Positions 44,071 to 53,727 are shown, numbered from the stretch's first letter. The stretch is 64,000 nt of DNA from Glutamicibacter uratoxydans (GCF_006539925.1 NZ_BJNY01000010.1:1-64000); one strand, 5' to 3'. The notes: generated by a model from the letters alone, not told the origin. Program-made: numbers and translations.

Positions 44071-44523
44071 CTAAATCCAGCGCCGTACCCGGGCCTGGTA
44101 CTGCCGGTAGCTGCCGCCGTATTTTTCTTCCAGCACGCGCTCTTCGGCGGGGATCTGCAGCCGGTCCAGCCACAGCCACGCCCCGGCCGCCGGCAGCATG
44201 GCCCGTGCGGATCCGCGCCACAGCCCGTGGGCCCCCAGCGCACCGACCATGCCCAGGTACATCGGGTTGCGCGTATAGCGGTTGGCCCCGCCGGTCACCA
44301 GCGAGCTGCTGTGCTCCGGGTGCAGCGGATTGACGCTGGTCTGCGCGGCTCGGAAAGAGGATTCAGCCCACAGCGCCAGTGCCGCGCTGGCGCCGCCGAG
44401 CAGCACCGCCGCGATTCTAGCCGCCGGTGTGCCATGGCCGCCGCGCGCGAGCAGCACCTGCACCCCGGCGGCAGCCCCGGCGATGACCGGCGGAGGGATG
44501 ACCGGCGCTGTACGTGTGCTCAT
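44071..44523 (-). CDS. Isoprenylcysteine carboxyl methyltransferase-like membrane protein
   Basis: A 150-residue membrane protein with about four helices. The motif NRYTRNPMYLGMVGALGAHGLW is the signature of the ICMT/PEMT-like family, whose members methylate lipids, quinones or isoprenyl groups with SAM. Substrate unknown. It is divergent from valS. Confidence 0.85.
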   Translation of the reverse strand: MSTRTAPVIPPPVIAGAAAGVQVLLARGGHGTPAARIAAVLLGGASAALALWAESSFRAAQTSVNPLHPEHSSSLVTGGANRYTRNPMYLGMVGALGAHGLWRGSARAMLPAAGAWLWLDRLQIPAEERVLEEKYGGSYRQYQARVRRWI

Positions 44524-44618
44524 GGGCCGATGCTACGCCCCCGCCACGCTGATGGACAGTGCGCAAGGCAATGCACCCCGTTGTCGGCTGCGCCGATAAA
44601 ACATGGAAGAATGGAAGC

Positions 44619-47237
44619 ATGGCAGAAGAAAACTTGGGCACAGACACGCCCGCAACGGTTTCCGTTCCTGACAAGCCCGCTTTGGAAGGCTTGGAGGAAC
44701 GTCTCTCGTCCCGGTGGCGCACCGAGGGCACCTATCACTTCAACGAGGACACGACCCGCGAGGCCGTCTACTCCATCGACACTCCCCCGCCAACCGCATC
44801 CGGTTCGCTGCACGTAGGACACATGTTCTCCTACACCCAGACCGACGTGTTGGCCCGCTACCAGCGCATGAATGGCAAGAACGTCTTCTACCCATTGGGG
44901 TGGGATGACAACGGCCTGCCGACCGAGCGCCGCGTGCAGAACTACTTCGGCGTCCGCTGCGACCCGACCAAGCCGTACATCGAGGGCTACCGCCCGCCGG
45001 AGAAGCCGGCCAAGAACCAGCGCGACTGGGATGTCATCAGCCGCAAGAACTTCATCGAGGTCTGCGAAGAGCTGGCAGTGGAAGACGAGAAGGTCTTCGA
45101 GCAGCTGTTCACCACTCTGGGTCTGTCGGTTGACTGGCGCATGACCTACCGCACCATCGACGACAACTCCCGCGCCGCATCACAGCGCGCCTTCCTGGAC
45201 AACCTTGCCAAGGGCGACGCCTACATGGCCGAGGCTCCGACCCTGTGGGACGTCACCTTCCGCACCGCTGTGGCCCAGGCCGAGCTGGAAGACCGCGAAA
45301 TGCCAGGCGCCTACTACCGCTACGCATTCACCGCTCAGGATGGCGAGCAGGTCTTCATCGAGACCACCCGCCCAGAGCTGCTCGCAGCCTGCGCCGCACT
45401 GGTAGCGCATCCGGATGACGAGCGCTACCAGCACCTGTTCGGCAAGACCGTGACCTCGCCGCTGTTCGGCGTTCCCGTCACCGTCCACCCGCACCCGCTG
45501 GCCCAGGCCGACAAGGGCTCGGGCATCGCCATGGTCTGCACCTTCGGCGATCTGACCGACGTCACCTGGTGGCGCGAACTGCAGCTGCCGACCCGCCCGA
45601 TCATCGGCCGCGACGGCCGCATCCTTGCCGAGAACCCGGAGTGGATCACTACCGAGGCCGGCAAGGAAAACTACGCAAAGATCTCCGGCAAGACCGTCTT
45701 CTCCGCCAAGGAGACCATGGTCGAGCTGCTGGGCGATGCAGGCCTGCTGGACGGCGAGCCGAAGAAGATCTCCCGCCCGGTGAACTTCTTTGAAAAGGGC
45801 GACAAGCCCCTGGAAATCGTCACCTCCCGCCAGTGGTACATCCGCAACGGCGGCCGCGACGAGCAGCGCCGCGAGCAGATGATCGCCCGCGGCAAGGAAA
45901 TCGACTTCCACCCGTCCTTCATGCGCTCGCGCTACGAGAACTGGGTCTCGGGTCTGAACGGCGACTGGCTGGTTTCCCGCCAGCGCTTCTTCGGCGTTCC
46001 GGTGCCCGTTTGGTACCAGGTCGACGAACACGGCGAGCCAAACTACGACGCACCGATCCTTCCTGAGATCTCCCAGCTGCCGGTAGACCCTGCCGCGGAC
46101 GCGCCAAACGGCTACACCGAAGAGCAGCGCGGCGCGGCCGGCGGCTTCATCGGCGACGCCGACGTGCTGGACACCTGGGCCACCAGCTCGCTTACCCCGC
46201 AGATCGTGGGACGCTGGGGACGGGACGACGAGTTCTTCTCCAAGGTCTACCCCTTCGACCTGCGCCCGCAGGGCCACGATATCATCCGCACCTGGCTGTT
46301 CTCCACCGCTGTCCGCGCAGATTCCCTGCATGACAGCGCACCGTGGAAGCACGCTGCGATTTCCGGCTGGATCCTGGATCCAGACCGCAAGAAGATGTCA
46401 AAGTCCAAGGGCAACGTCGTGGTTCCCAACGACGTGCTGGACCAGTTCGGCGCCGACGCGGTGCGCTACTGGGCCGCCAGCGCCAAGCTGGGCGCCGACA
46501 CCGCCTACGAAGTGAACCAGATGAAGATCGGCCGCCGCTTGGCCATCAAGATCCTGAACGCTTCGAAGTTCGTGCTGAACCTGGGCGCCACCGAAGCCAA
46601 CGTGCTGACCGACGACGCCGCGGTGGTCATCAACGGCCTTGACCACTCGCTGCTCACCCGCCTGTCCACCGTGATCGAGGACGCCCAGCGCGCCTTCGAG
46701 AACTACGACTACGCTCGGGCGCTGGACATCACCGAGTCCTTCTTCTGGTCCTTCACCGACGACTATGTCGAACTGGTCAAGGACCGCGCCTACGGCGGAC
46801 ACGGCGAAGCACAGCAGGCAAGCGTCTTAGCCACCTTGGCCACCACGCTGGATTCGGTGCTGCGCTTGTTCGCTCCGTTCCTGCCTTTCGCCACCGAAGA
46901 AGTCTGGGGCTGGTGGCGCACCGGTTCGGTGCATCTGGCACCATGGCCAAGCACCGCGCATCTGGCCGCCGCTGTTGCCGGCGCCGACGCGCAGGTCCTG
47001 CCAACCGTGGGCCATGCGCTCTCGGGCATCCGCAAGGCCAAGTCTGATGCAAAGGTCAAGCAGCGCACCGAGGTGCTCTCCGGCGAGATCCATGCGCCGG
47101 CTGCAGTGATCGAGCAGCTTGAAGCAGGCTTCGAAGACTTGAAGTCGGCTGCCAATGCCCGCGAACTGACCCTGGTTGCCGCTGACGGCGAGCTGACTGT
47201 GGCCAACATCGAGCTGGCTCCGGCAGAAGAAGCCTAA
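44619..47237 (+). CDS. valS: Valyl-tRNA synthetase
   Basis: An 872-residue class I synthetase with editing domain. The HIGH motif is HVGH (residues 65-68, GSLHVGHMFSYTQTDV) and KMSKS is exact near residue 592. An anticodon-binding domain and a short C-terminal helical part complete the protein. The ATG at 44619 was chosen by the GGAAG site ahead of it; upstream codons from 44559 have no support. No T-box is seen ahead of it. A terminator follows at once. Confidence 0.97.
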   Translation: MAEENLGTDTPATVSVPDKPALEGLEERLSSRWRTEGTYHFNEDTTREAVYSIDTPPPTASGSLHVGHMFSYTQTDVLARYQRMNGKNVFYPLGWDDNGLPTERRVQNYFGVRCDPTKPYIEGYRPPEKPAKNQRDWDVISRKNFIEVCEELAVEDEKVFEQLFTTLGLSVDWRMTYRTIDDNSRAASQRAFLDNLAKGDAYMAEAPTLWDVTFRTAVAQAELEDREMPGAYYRYAFTAQDGEQVFIETTRPELLAACAALVAHPDDERYQHLFGKTVTSPLFGVPVTVHPHPLAQADKGSGIAMVCTFGDLTDVTWWRELQLPTRPIIGRDGRILAENPEWITTEAGKENYAKISGKTVFSAKETMVELLGDAGLLDGEPKKISRPVNFFEKGDKPLEIVTSRQWYIRNGGRDEQRREQMIARGKEIDFHPSFMRSRYENWVSGLNGDWLVSRQRFFGVPVPVWYQVDEHGEPNYDAPILPEISQLPVDPAADAPNGYTEEQRGAAGGFIGDADVLDTWATSSLTPQIVGRWGRDDEFFSKVYPFDLRPQGHDIIRTWLFSTAVRADSLHDSAPWKHAAISGWILDPDRKKMSKSKGNVVVPNDVLDQFGADAVRYWAASAKLGADTAYEVNQMKIGRRLAIKILNASKFVLNLGATEANVLTDDAAVVINGLDHSLLTRLSTVIEDAQRAFENYDYARALDITESFFWSFTDDYVELVKDRAYGGHGEAQQASVLATLATTLDSVLRLFAPFLPFATEEVWGWWRTGSVHLAPWPSTAHLAAAVAGADAQVLPTVGHALSGIRKAKSDAKVKQRTEVLSGEIHAPAAVIEQLEAGFEDLKSAANARELTLVAADGELTVANIELAPAEEA

Positions 47238-47241
47238 GCGC

Positions 47242-47283
47242 AAAATTGGCTGCGACCCTCATTGAGGGTCGCAGCCAATTTTT
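47242..47283. terminator. Terminator after valS
   Basis: AAAATTGGCTGCGACCCTCA and its complement form a near-perfect stem of 18-20 pairs around a very small loop, starting five bases after the valS stop. The tail is TTTTT on the plus strand and an A-run lies ahead, so it can also stop the small minus-strand gene behind the protease. Confidence 0.92.
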
Positions 47284-47303
47284 GGTTTCGGGGCTGCTTT
47301 GGT

Positions 47304-47459
47304 TCAGTCGTTGATTCGCCGGCCATTCTCAGTGATTCGAAGCTTCGCTGGGCTGGCAGCTTCTTGTCGAGCAACTGTGAAATAAGCGATCTGTGAGGAA
47401 ACACTCATGGCCATTTTATGTACTTCGGCGGCCGGTTGTTCGTTCTTCGGCTGATTCAT
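47304..47459 (-). CDS. Small protein of 51 residues behind the protease, unknown
   Basis: A short frame that starts MNQPKNEQPAAEVHKMAMSV, continues through SSQIAYFTVARQEAASPAKL and ends GRRIND. GGGGGAA lies just upstream of the ATG, a very good ribosome site, 20 bases after the protease stop codon. It ends between the protease and the shared terminator, as expected for the last gene of a two-gene transcript. No signal peptide or membrane helix. Family not recognised. Confidence 0.65.
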   Translation of the reverse strand: MNQPKNEQPAAEVHKMAMSVSSQIAYFTVARQEAASPAKLRITENGRRIND

Positions 47460-47479
47460 TCGGTTCCCCCGATGCGTAA

Positions 47480-48490
47480 TTAGTTCTGAGCTTCCTGGTA
47501 GGCCTGTTCGATGACGCTGCCCCAGTATGGGCCGAACATGGTATTGCGAACGGAACCGTAGCCGAAGCTGTTGACCGAATTCTGGAATCCATCCGAACCA
47601 GTGCCCAAGAACCATGGGCCTCCGGAGGATCCGCCGGTCATGTCGCAGCTGATGCCTTGGGACATGCTCTGCCCATAAGGATCGTCAGATGCTGATCCAC
47701 TGCAAGATTCCAAGTTCTGTCCGTTGAATGGCGATGCCGCCGGGTAGCCGAATGCCGTGTAGAACTCGCCTCGGGGCTGGTTGAATGCGACACCAGATCC
47801 GCCGACCTGGTCCGTCAGGCTGATGCCACTCTGATCGGAGACAACCGCAAAGGCTGTGTCGTAGGTGATGTCGCCGCCGGAAGTCCACTCGGTTGGAGCA
47901 ACAAGTTCTGTCGCTGCAAATGTTCCATAGGGTGCGTTGCCGTTGTCATAGGCTGGTACGAACACCCACTTGGTAGCGAATGCGCCCGGGCCCTCGTTGA
48001 CGCAGTGTCCCGCAGTGGAAACCGTTGATTCGTTGGCCGACACGACAGCATTACCGGAGCAAACATAGTCCGCTCCCCCGAGTGTGAAAAAGACCTTTCC
48101 GATATGCGAAACTGTTGGCTCCGAGGTTGGCTTAGCAGGCTTGCCCTTGAGGATTTGCTTTCCACTGGAAACCGACCGCGAAGCTGATTCGCCCTTGATC
48201 TTTGCTGGCTTGCCTGCGGCCACATTTGACGCTGAACCAGTTTTGCCCGCGATCAGGGAATCAGCGCTCTTGGCGCCTTCCATGCGTTCAGGAGTCCAGT
48301 ACTCAATGGCATCCTGGCCAACGCTCTGCGATATCTTCTTCGAGTTGATATCTTGATTATCGACGCCCGGGGCCGCGACGGCCATCGGGGTCGTGCACAA
48401 CGCCATCGCTCCGGCAAGCACTGCCGCACCTGCCAGTTTTCTGCGGAGCTTACCTGTGGACTTGATTCCAATAAAGGAACGGTCTTGCAC
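47480..48490 (-). CDS. Secreted trypsin-like serine protease
   Basis: A 336-residue secreted protease. A Sec signal (positive start, then GAAVLAGAMALCTTPMAVAA) is followed by a pro-region (about 41-125) and the protease domain. The catalytic triad is readable: His162 in STAGHCVN, Asp211 in ITYDTAF, Ser289 in GGSSGGP. Four cysteines (144/163 and 263/282) fit two disulfides. It resembles V8/trypsin-type extracellular proteases (S1 family). The frame opens with GTG behind AAGGAGAG. Substrate specificity cannot be told. Confidence 0.92.
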   Translation of the reverse strand: MQDRSFIGIKSTGKLRRKLAGAAVLAGAMALCTTPMAVAAPGVDNQDINSKKISQSVGQDAIEYWTPERMEGAKSADSLIAGKTGSASNVAAGKPAKIKGESASRSVSSGKQILKGKPAKPTSEPTVSHIGKVFFTLGGADYVCSGNAVVSANESTVSTAGHCVNEGPGAFATKWVFVPAYDNGNAPYGTFAATELVAPTEWTSGGDITYDTAFAVVSDQSGISLTDQVGGSGVAFNQPRGEFYTAFGYPAASPFNGQNLESCSGSASDDPYGQSMSQGISCDMTGGSSGGPWFLGTGSDGFQNSVNSFGYGSVRNTMFGPYWGSVIEQAYQEAQN

Positions 48491-48962
48491 GATTTCTCTC
48501 CTTGTCCAGTGGCTTCATTGCCACCATCGATCAAGTGCGCTCAGCACTCGTGAGAGATAGTCAAACACACACTTCAAGCTTTCGCTAGAGAAATTTTAGG
48601 AAGCCCAACGCCAGACGGACGGCGCAATTAGTCGCAGGTTATGAAGTAAATCATCTGGTCCAGTGAGGTGTATGCGAGACTAATTCGACCAGTGGTACAC
48701 CCAGAGAGCAGGTATGAAAGTGCCACGCTGCATACGATTCCTTGCATCTGTCGAAGTATCACAGTTTGACAACAAACAGGTTTGGTCAACCATTTCGGTG
48801 GCGAGTTCCGAAAAATTCTGAAAGGAATCAAGTCTTAAACGACCGCTTCGCAGTTGGTCGCGTTCCGTGCTTCGGCCAAAAAATTTCTAACCGGACCCGA
48901 TGGAATTTCATTCCGTTACTCCATGACGAGTTGCCCGAGCACGTTGAATCGCCAGTCACAAA
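48491..48962. other. Intergenic region upstream of the protease
   Basis: About 470 bases hold no convincing gene. The stretch is AT-richer than its surroundings and must contain the protease promoter. A 67-codon minus-strand frame with a lipobox-like LLSGC was examined and not accepted. Confidence 0.5.
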
Positions 48963-48995
48963 ATCGCCAGCCTCAACACAGTGAAGGCTGGCGAT
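48963..48995 (-). terminator. Terminator of the membrane protein gene at 49002
   Basis: ATCGCCAGCCT pairs with AGGCTGGCGAT (11 pairs) around an 11-base loop, seven bases after the stop codon, with TTTT on the minus strand. Confidence 0.75.
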
Positions 48996-49001
48996 CTCAT
49001 C

Positions 49002-49979
49002 TCAGTGATTACTTCGAACAGGACTCTCGACGACGAATTCTCGATTCATGGCTTGTCGCTTCCTCAGCATCTGTGAAATCGGCCAAGAGGCTAAACCTAG
49101 TATCAACGAAATCACTGCTGTGGTTGTCAACACCCCGACTAGACTTCCTACCAGCTGGTAGTACACCGACTCCGCGACTTCGTGACGCAAACCTGCAAAT
49201 AGTACGCCACGCGAATAATCGAATAGGAACGTATTCATGATCAGTGCGCTCAACCCAAGCCCTATGCCAAGGACCATCAACGCACTGGTAAGGAATTTCG
49301 ATTCCAGCAATATGCCAGCAGCGATCAATGCCGCGGACACATAAATCATCCATGGCCCGAAAGTGGTGGTCACGTTATATAAGGTCTGCACAGCCGGCAA
49401 TGCGTCACTTTGAATGATCCTTAGATCCCAGTGTGGATCTATGTTCAGCATATTGACGATGCCTGGAATTCCGAGCTGCGTGAGTGGCGTTGAGATCTCG
49501 TCCAGAATCGAGCCGAGTTGGAAACTGAGAACGCCACCGTCCTCAAGTCTCACACTTCTGCTTTGGTCGCTGAGTACTGAGATAGTTTTCGCGTGGCTCG
49601 TCCGCACAGACTCTTCCCAGAGTGAAGCAAACTGTTCCGAACGAATGACGTTCGAAACTCCTCGGTTGATCAGCTCGTCTGACTTTTCTGCTAGGTGCTG
49701 CGGAGAAAGAGCATCTGGCAGCCACGAACTGCCGGGAATAGATTCGATAGCTTTCTCGATCTGAAGGCTCTCCGAAATTGAACCCGTGATCATATTCGCT
49801 ACGTCATCTTGCAAGCCCTGATTGCTGGCTAATGGTTTCATCAACGCCGTGAACCCATTCGTATCGGTCAGGTTTTTAGTCGCCCACAGCCCGGTAATGG
49901 ACAAGGGTGCCAGCACAATGCCGATGGTCAAGCAGAGAATTGCAGCGATAGAGCGAAAGCGTGAAAATGGTGAGGCCAA
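49002..49979 (-). CDS. Membrane protein with large external domain, unknown
   Basis: A 325-residue protein from a TTG at 49979, chosen because GGAAGGA lies five bases upstream; the frame is open 18 codons further but without a ribosome site. One helix at the N-terminus (about 10-30) is followed by an external domain of about 165 residues (many Ser/Glu/Leu, with SWLPDALSPQHLAEKSDEL) and three more helices (about 205-225, 230-255, 275-305). Actinobacterial membrane proteins of this layout are known but without function. Its codon use is AT-richer than the neighbours. Confidence 0.75.
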   Translation of the reverse strand: MASPFSRFRSIAAILCLTIGIVLAPLSITGLWATKNLTDTNGFTALMKPLASNQGLQDDVANMITGSISESLQIEKAIESIPGSSWLPDALSPQHLAEKSDELINRGVSNVIRSEQFASLWEESVRTSHAKTISVLSDQSRSVRLEDGGVLSFQLGSILDEISTPLTQLGIPGIVNMLNIDPHWDLRIIQSDALPAVQTLYNVTTTFGPWMIYVSAALIAAGILLESKFLTSALMVLGIGLGLSALIMNTFLFDYSRGVLFAGLRHEVAESVYYQLVGSLVGVLTTTAVISLILGLASWPISQMLRKRQAMNREFVVESPVRSNH

Positions 49980-50097
49980 CGGATTCCTTCCAACCTGCCA
50001 TGCAGGAAAACTGTTATGGATTGACCATAACAAAGGAAACTGGCGACTACCGGCTAAAATTCCACTGCTGAATGTGAGAATTCCCGTTAAAGAAATG

Positions 50098-50124
50098 AGG
50101 ACGTTTCCACAACGGAAACGTCCT
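50098..50124 (-). terminator. Terminator after the DsbA-like gene
   Basis: AGGACGTTTCC pairs with GGAAACGTCCT (11 perfect pairs) around a five-base loop; the minus-strand tail CATTTCTTT is T-rich. Confidence 0.82.
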
Positions 50125-50139
50125 CGAAAGCGTTACGGA

Positions 50140-50748
50140 TTACTCGAAGGTCGGGCTCTCTGTACGCGAACGCTTGAGTTCGAAGAAGTAGGGGAAGGAT
50201 GCCAGGGTCGCTGCAGCGTCGAACATCTTGCCTGCGTCTTCACCACGTGGAATGCGGGTAATCACTGGGCCGAAGAAGGCAACGCCGTCAACGGCTACGA
50301 TTGGCGTCCCGACATCCTGGCCGACCTTCGAGATGCCTACCTCGTGGCTGGCATGCAGTGCTTCGTCGTTGGCGTCGGTGTGCGCGGCTTCGGCCAGCTC
50401 CGCCGGCAGGCCGGTCTTTTCCAGTGCCTTGGCGATAACTTCGTCGCGGTCGCTGATCTTCTCGTAGTGGAAGAGCTCCCCCATGGCCGTGTATAGCGCG
50501 TCGATGACTTCGCTGCCGTGTTCCTGTGCAGCCTTGATGATGACCCGCACCGGGCCCCAAGAAGAATCCATCTTCTCGCGGTAGTCCACTGGAAGGTCGC
50601 GGCCCTCGTTGAGTACCGACAAGCTCATAACGTGCCATTCGACGTCAATGTCGCGGACCTTCTGGACTTCCTTGATCCAGCGGCTTGTTGCCCAAGCAAA
50701 GGGACAGATGGGATCGAACCAGAAGTCAACATGCCGACGCTCGGCCAT
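50140..50748 (-). CDS. DsbA family protein, mycothiol-dependent nitroreductase type
   Basis: A 202-residue thioredoxin-fold protein without signal peptide. It aligns by eye with M. tuberculosis Rv2466c (FWFDPICPFAWATSRWI, MSLSVLNEGRDLP, DVGTPIVAVDGVAFFGPVI and FPYFFELKRSRTE). Rv2466c has a CPWC active site; here the motif is CPFA (Cys15, Ala18), so the resolving cysteine is missing and a mono-thiol mechanism with mycothiol is likely. In M. tuberculosis this gene lies next to pepN; here it lies next to clpX. Confidence 0.9.
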   Translation of the reverse strand: MAERRHVDFWFDPICPFAWATSRWIKEVQKVRDIDVEWHVMSLSVLNEGRDLPVDYREKMDSSWGPVRVIIKAAQEHGSEVIDALYTAMGELFHYEKISDRDEVIAKALEKTGLPAELAEAAHTDANDEALHASHEVGISKVGQDVGTPIVAVDGVAFFGPVITRIPRGEDAGKMFDAAATLASFPYFFELKRSRTESPTFE

Positions 50749-50810
50749 AAATTACCAACTTTCGTAAATAATCATCGCCGGCGTGCATCGTCAGCGACAC
50801 AAATAAATGA

Positions 50811-52103
50811 TCAGGCAGACTTTCTATTGCGCTTCGCGGCCAGTGCATGAGTCAGCAAGGTGGGATCCTCGCCGTCCATCACGGTTTCTCGGGTAACAAC
50901 CACTTCCGCAATGTCTTCACGGCTCGGCAGCTCGAACATGATTCCGCCCAGAGTTTCTTCCAGGATGGCGCGCAGGCCACGGGCACCGGTTTCTCGCTCG
51001 ATCGCCAGTTCCGAGATGGCTTGAAGCGCTGCAGGCTCGAAGCTCAGCTGCACCCCGTCCATTTGGAACATCTTCTGGTACTGCTTGACCAGGGCGTTCT
51101 TAGGTTCCGTCAGTACTCGGATCAGCGCGTCGCTGTCGAGGTGCTCAACAGTGGTGATAACCGGCAGGCGGCCGATGAATTCAGGGATCAACCCGAACTT
51201 CAGCAGGTCTTCGGGGCGCACGTCCGAGTAGGAGGCAGTCTCCGACTTCAACGCTGTCAGCGGAGCCCCAAAGCCGATGCCCTTGCGTCCGGCACGCGAA
51301 GAAATGATTTCTTCCAGTCCGGCAAAAGCACCTGCAACGATAAAGAGAATATTGGTGGTGTCCAGCTGGAGGAAGTCTTGATGTGGATGCTTGCGTCCTC
51401 CCTGCGGAGGAACAGCGGCGACCGTGCCTTCAAGAATCTTCAGCAGTGCCTGCTGTACGCCTTCGCCTGAAACATCGCGGGTGATCGAAGGATTCTCGCT
51501 CTTGCGCGAAATCTTGTCGATTTCATCGATGTAGATGATTCCGGTTTCGGCCTTTTTGACGTCGTAGTCGGCCGCCTGAATCAACTTGAGCAGAATATTC
51601 TCGACGTCTTCGCCAACATAGCCGGCCTCGGTCAGGCTGGTGGCATCTGCTACTGCAAATGGAACGTTGAGCTTCTTAGCTAGCGACTGGGCCAGATACG
51701 TCTTGCCGCAGCCGGTGGGGCCAATGAGCATGATGTTGGACTTGGAAACTTCAACCTCGCCCAATGGGTCTTCATTGGTCAGTGCCGCGACAGGAGCATG
51801 CTCCTGGTTGCCGCGAATGCGCTTGTAGTGGTTGTAGACCGCTACCGACAGAGCGCGCTTCGCGTTTTCCTGGCCAATGACATATTCCTGCAGAGAATCA
51901 AAGATCTCACGAGGTTTAGGCAGGACAAAGTCCTCGCTGACTTGTTCTTCAGCGAACTCCTCAGCGATGATCTCATTACAGAGTTCAATGCACTCGGTGC
52001 AGATGTAGACGCCGTGGCCGGCAATCAGCTTCTTTACCTGCTTTTGGCTCTTCCCGCAGAAAGAACACTTCAACAGGTCCGAGCCTTCGCTCATACGTCC
52101 CAT
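50811..52103 (-). CDS. clpX: ATP-dependent Clp protease ATP-binding subunit ClpX
   Basis: A 430-residue AAA+ unfoldase that feeds substrates to ClpP. The N-terminal zinc-binding domain has CSFCGKSQ and CTEC; the AAA+ domain has Walker [15 protein letters not shown], Walker [12 protein letters not shown] and the pore loop VGEDVEN; the sensor-2 region includes [12 protein letters not shown]. It follows clpP2 on the same strand after a 164-base gap with a large hairpin. Confidence 0.98.
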   Translation of the reverse strand: MGRMSEGSDLLKCSFCGKSQKQVKKLIAGHGVYICTECIELCNEIIAEEFAEEQVSEDFVLPKPREIFDSLQEYVIGQENAKRALSVAVYNHYKRIRGNQEHAPVAALTNEDPLGEVEVSKSNIMLIGPTGCGKTYLAQSLAKKLNVPFAVADATSLTEAGYVGEDVENILLKLIQAADYDVKKAETGIIYIDEIDKISRKSENPSITRDVSGEGVQQALLKILEGTVAAVPPQGGRKHPHQDFLQLDTTNILFIVAGAFAGLEEIISSRAGRKGIGFGAPLTALKSETASYSDVRPEDLLKFGLIPEFIGRLPVITTVEHLDSDALIRVLTEPKNALVKQYQKMFQMDGVQLSFEPAALQAISELAIERETGARGLRAILEETLGGIMFELPSREDIAEVVVTRETVMDGEDPTLLTHALAAKRNRKSA

Positions 52104-52179
52104 CGCACCAATCTCCCGTTTACTTCAGTAGCTGTGGACTACATCAATTCTAGGCTAGGCAGTCCACAAAATAGCCGAA

Positions 52180-52243
52180 CATGGCGGCTTACCCTTGGGA
52201 AAACGTTTTCACGTCAAAGCTTCCCCTTGGGTAAACCGCCATG
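52180..52243 (-). promoter_or_regulatory. Large hairpin between clpP2 and clpX
   Basis: Arms 52180-52194 and 52229-52243 pair as CATGGCGG/CCGCCATG, one mismatch, then TTACCC/GGGTAA, with further pairing inside (GGGAA/TTCCC). The minus-strand tail TTCGGCTATTTTG has a short T-run. It could partly end clpP1P2 transcription or act as a regulatory element before clpX. Confidence 0.6.
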
Positions 52244-52267
52244 CGCTAGTTCTTATTCCCGGCCGGA

Positions 52268-52927
52268 CTAGTGTCCCAGCTGTGCACGGTTGAGCTTGCG
52301 AGGGGTCAATACCTCGTCAACAATGCCGTAGGCCTTCGCTTCGTCTGCCGTCATGAACAGATCTCGTTCGACATCGTCGCGGACCTTCTCCACGCTCTGG
52401 CCCGAGTGGGAAGCCAGGGTCTGCTCCAGCCAACCGCGCATGCGCATGACTTCTTCGGCCTGGATCTGCAGGTCGGTCGCGGTACCGCGTTCGCCGCCGC
52501 CCATGGCAGGCTGGTGAATCAGCACACGGGCGTTTGGCAGTGCCAAGCGCTTGCCCGGGGTGCCGGCTGCAAGCAGGACCGCTGCAGCGGAAGCAGCCTG
52601 GCCGAGGCACACGGTCTGCACCTCTGGGCGGATGAACTGGATGGTGTCGTAGATCGCGGTCATCGCGGTGAACGACCCGCCTGGCGAGTTGATGTAAAGG
52701 GTGACATCTCGCTCTGGGTCCATCGACTCAAGCACCAGCAGCTGGGCCATGACGTCGTCAGCCGATGCGTCGTCGACCTGGGCGCCGAGGAAGATGATGC
52801 GGTCTTCGAACAGCTTGGCGTATGGGTCTTGGCGCTTGAAGCCGTACGGGGTACGCTCTTCGAACTGCGGCAGGATGTAGCGGGCCGAAGGCATCTGGCC
52901 GCTGGTTGCTTCAGTATTGAAGTACAT
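52268..52927 (-). CDS. clpP2: ATP-dependent Clp protease proteolytic subunit 2
   Basis: A 219-residue serine protease. The nucleophile Ser lies in GQAASAAAVLLAAGTPG and the catalytic His in RVLIHQPAMGGG; the Asp follows in the QSVEKVRDDVERDLFMTADEA region. With ClpP1 it forms the mixed heptamer rings typical of actinobacteria. It lies 53 bases downstream of clpP1. Confidence 0.97.
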   Translation of the reverse strand: MYFNTEATSGQMPSARYILPQFEERTPYGFKRQDPYAKLFEDRIIFLGAQVDDASADDVMAQLLVLESMDPERDVTLYINSPGGSFTAMTAIYDTIQFIRPEVQTVCLGQAASAAAVLLAAGTPGKRLALPNARVLIHQPAMGGGERGTATDLQIQAEEVMRMRGWLEQTLASHSGQSVEKVRDDVERDLFMTADEAKAYGIVDEVLTPRKLNRAQLGH

Positions 52928-52980
52928 GGTTTTCTCCTAGGACAAATCTGTGAAGTTCAAGCCGGATAGTAGGCGGTCGA

Positions 52981-53601
52981 TTAGCTTTCGACTCCGCCGC
53001 CGCCGGTCACTGAGCCGGCATGCTTGGCAATCTGGTCGAAGAAGCCGTACTTCAGGCCTTCTTCTGCGGTGAACCACTTATCGCGCTGGTTGTCGATCAG
53101 GATCTGTTCAACGCTCTGGCCGGTCTGCTCTGCGGTCAGCTCGCTCATGACCTTCTTCATGTGCATGATCAGCTCGGCCTGGATCTTGATATCCGAAGCG
53201 GTGCCGCCAATGCCGCCGGAAGGCTGGTGCATCAAGATGCGGGCGTTCGGGGTGGCGAATCGCTTGCCCGGGGTGCCGGAAGACAGCAGGAACTGGCCCA
53301 TGGAAGCTGCCAGGCCGGTTGCCACGGTAACCACGTCGTTCGGGATGAAGTTCATGGTGTCGTAGATGGCCATGCCAGCGGTGATGGAGCCACCTGGCGA
53401 GTTGATGTACAGGAAGATGTCCTTCTCAGGATCCTCGGCTGAAAGCAGCAACAGCTGGGAACAGATGGCATTCGCATTGTCATCGCGGACCTCAGAGCCC
53501 AGCCAGATGATGCGCTCCTTGAGCAGGCGGTTGTAGATGTAATCCTCACGGCTTGCCGCATCGACGGTAGCCATGGTGGGAGTGCGCGAATCATTTGACA
53601 T
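52981..53601 (-). CDS. clpP1: ATP-dependent Clp protease proteolytic subunit 1
   Basis: A 206-residue serine protease from the ATG at 53601 (GAGG nine bases upstream; a TTG six codons earlier is less likely). Ser is in [17 protein letters not shown], His in [13 protein letters not shown], and the late Asp in [14 protein letters not shown]. It forms one operon with clpP2. Confidence 0.97.
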   Translation of the reverse strand: MSNDSRTPTMATVDAASREDYIYNRLLKERIIWLGSEVRDDNANAICSQLLLLSAEDPEKDIFLYINSPGGSITAGMAIYDTMNFIPNDVVTVATGLAASMGQFLLSSGTPGKRFATPNARILMHQPSGGIGGTASDIKIQAELIMHMKKVMSELTAEQTGQSVEQILIDNQRDKWFTAEEGLKYGFFDQIAKHAGSVTGGGGVES

Positions 53602-53727
53602 GTTCTCTACCTCTTCCAAACGTGTAGATCAGATTCTGGGATTCATAATTTGAACCCCAAAGCTGCAACTGGTTACTTGCAGATTACTTACTTCAAGTCG
53701 TTCATGGGGCGTTTCATGCCCCTGTTT

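Noticed and set aside
48628-48831. A 67-codon minus-strand frame with a lipobox-like LLSGC
   Set aside because: No ribosome site, the hydrophobic part is short and sits mid-frame, and composition is not protein-like.
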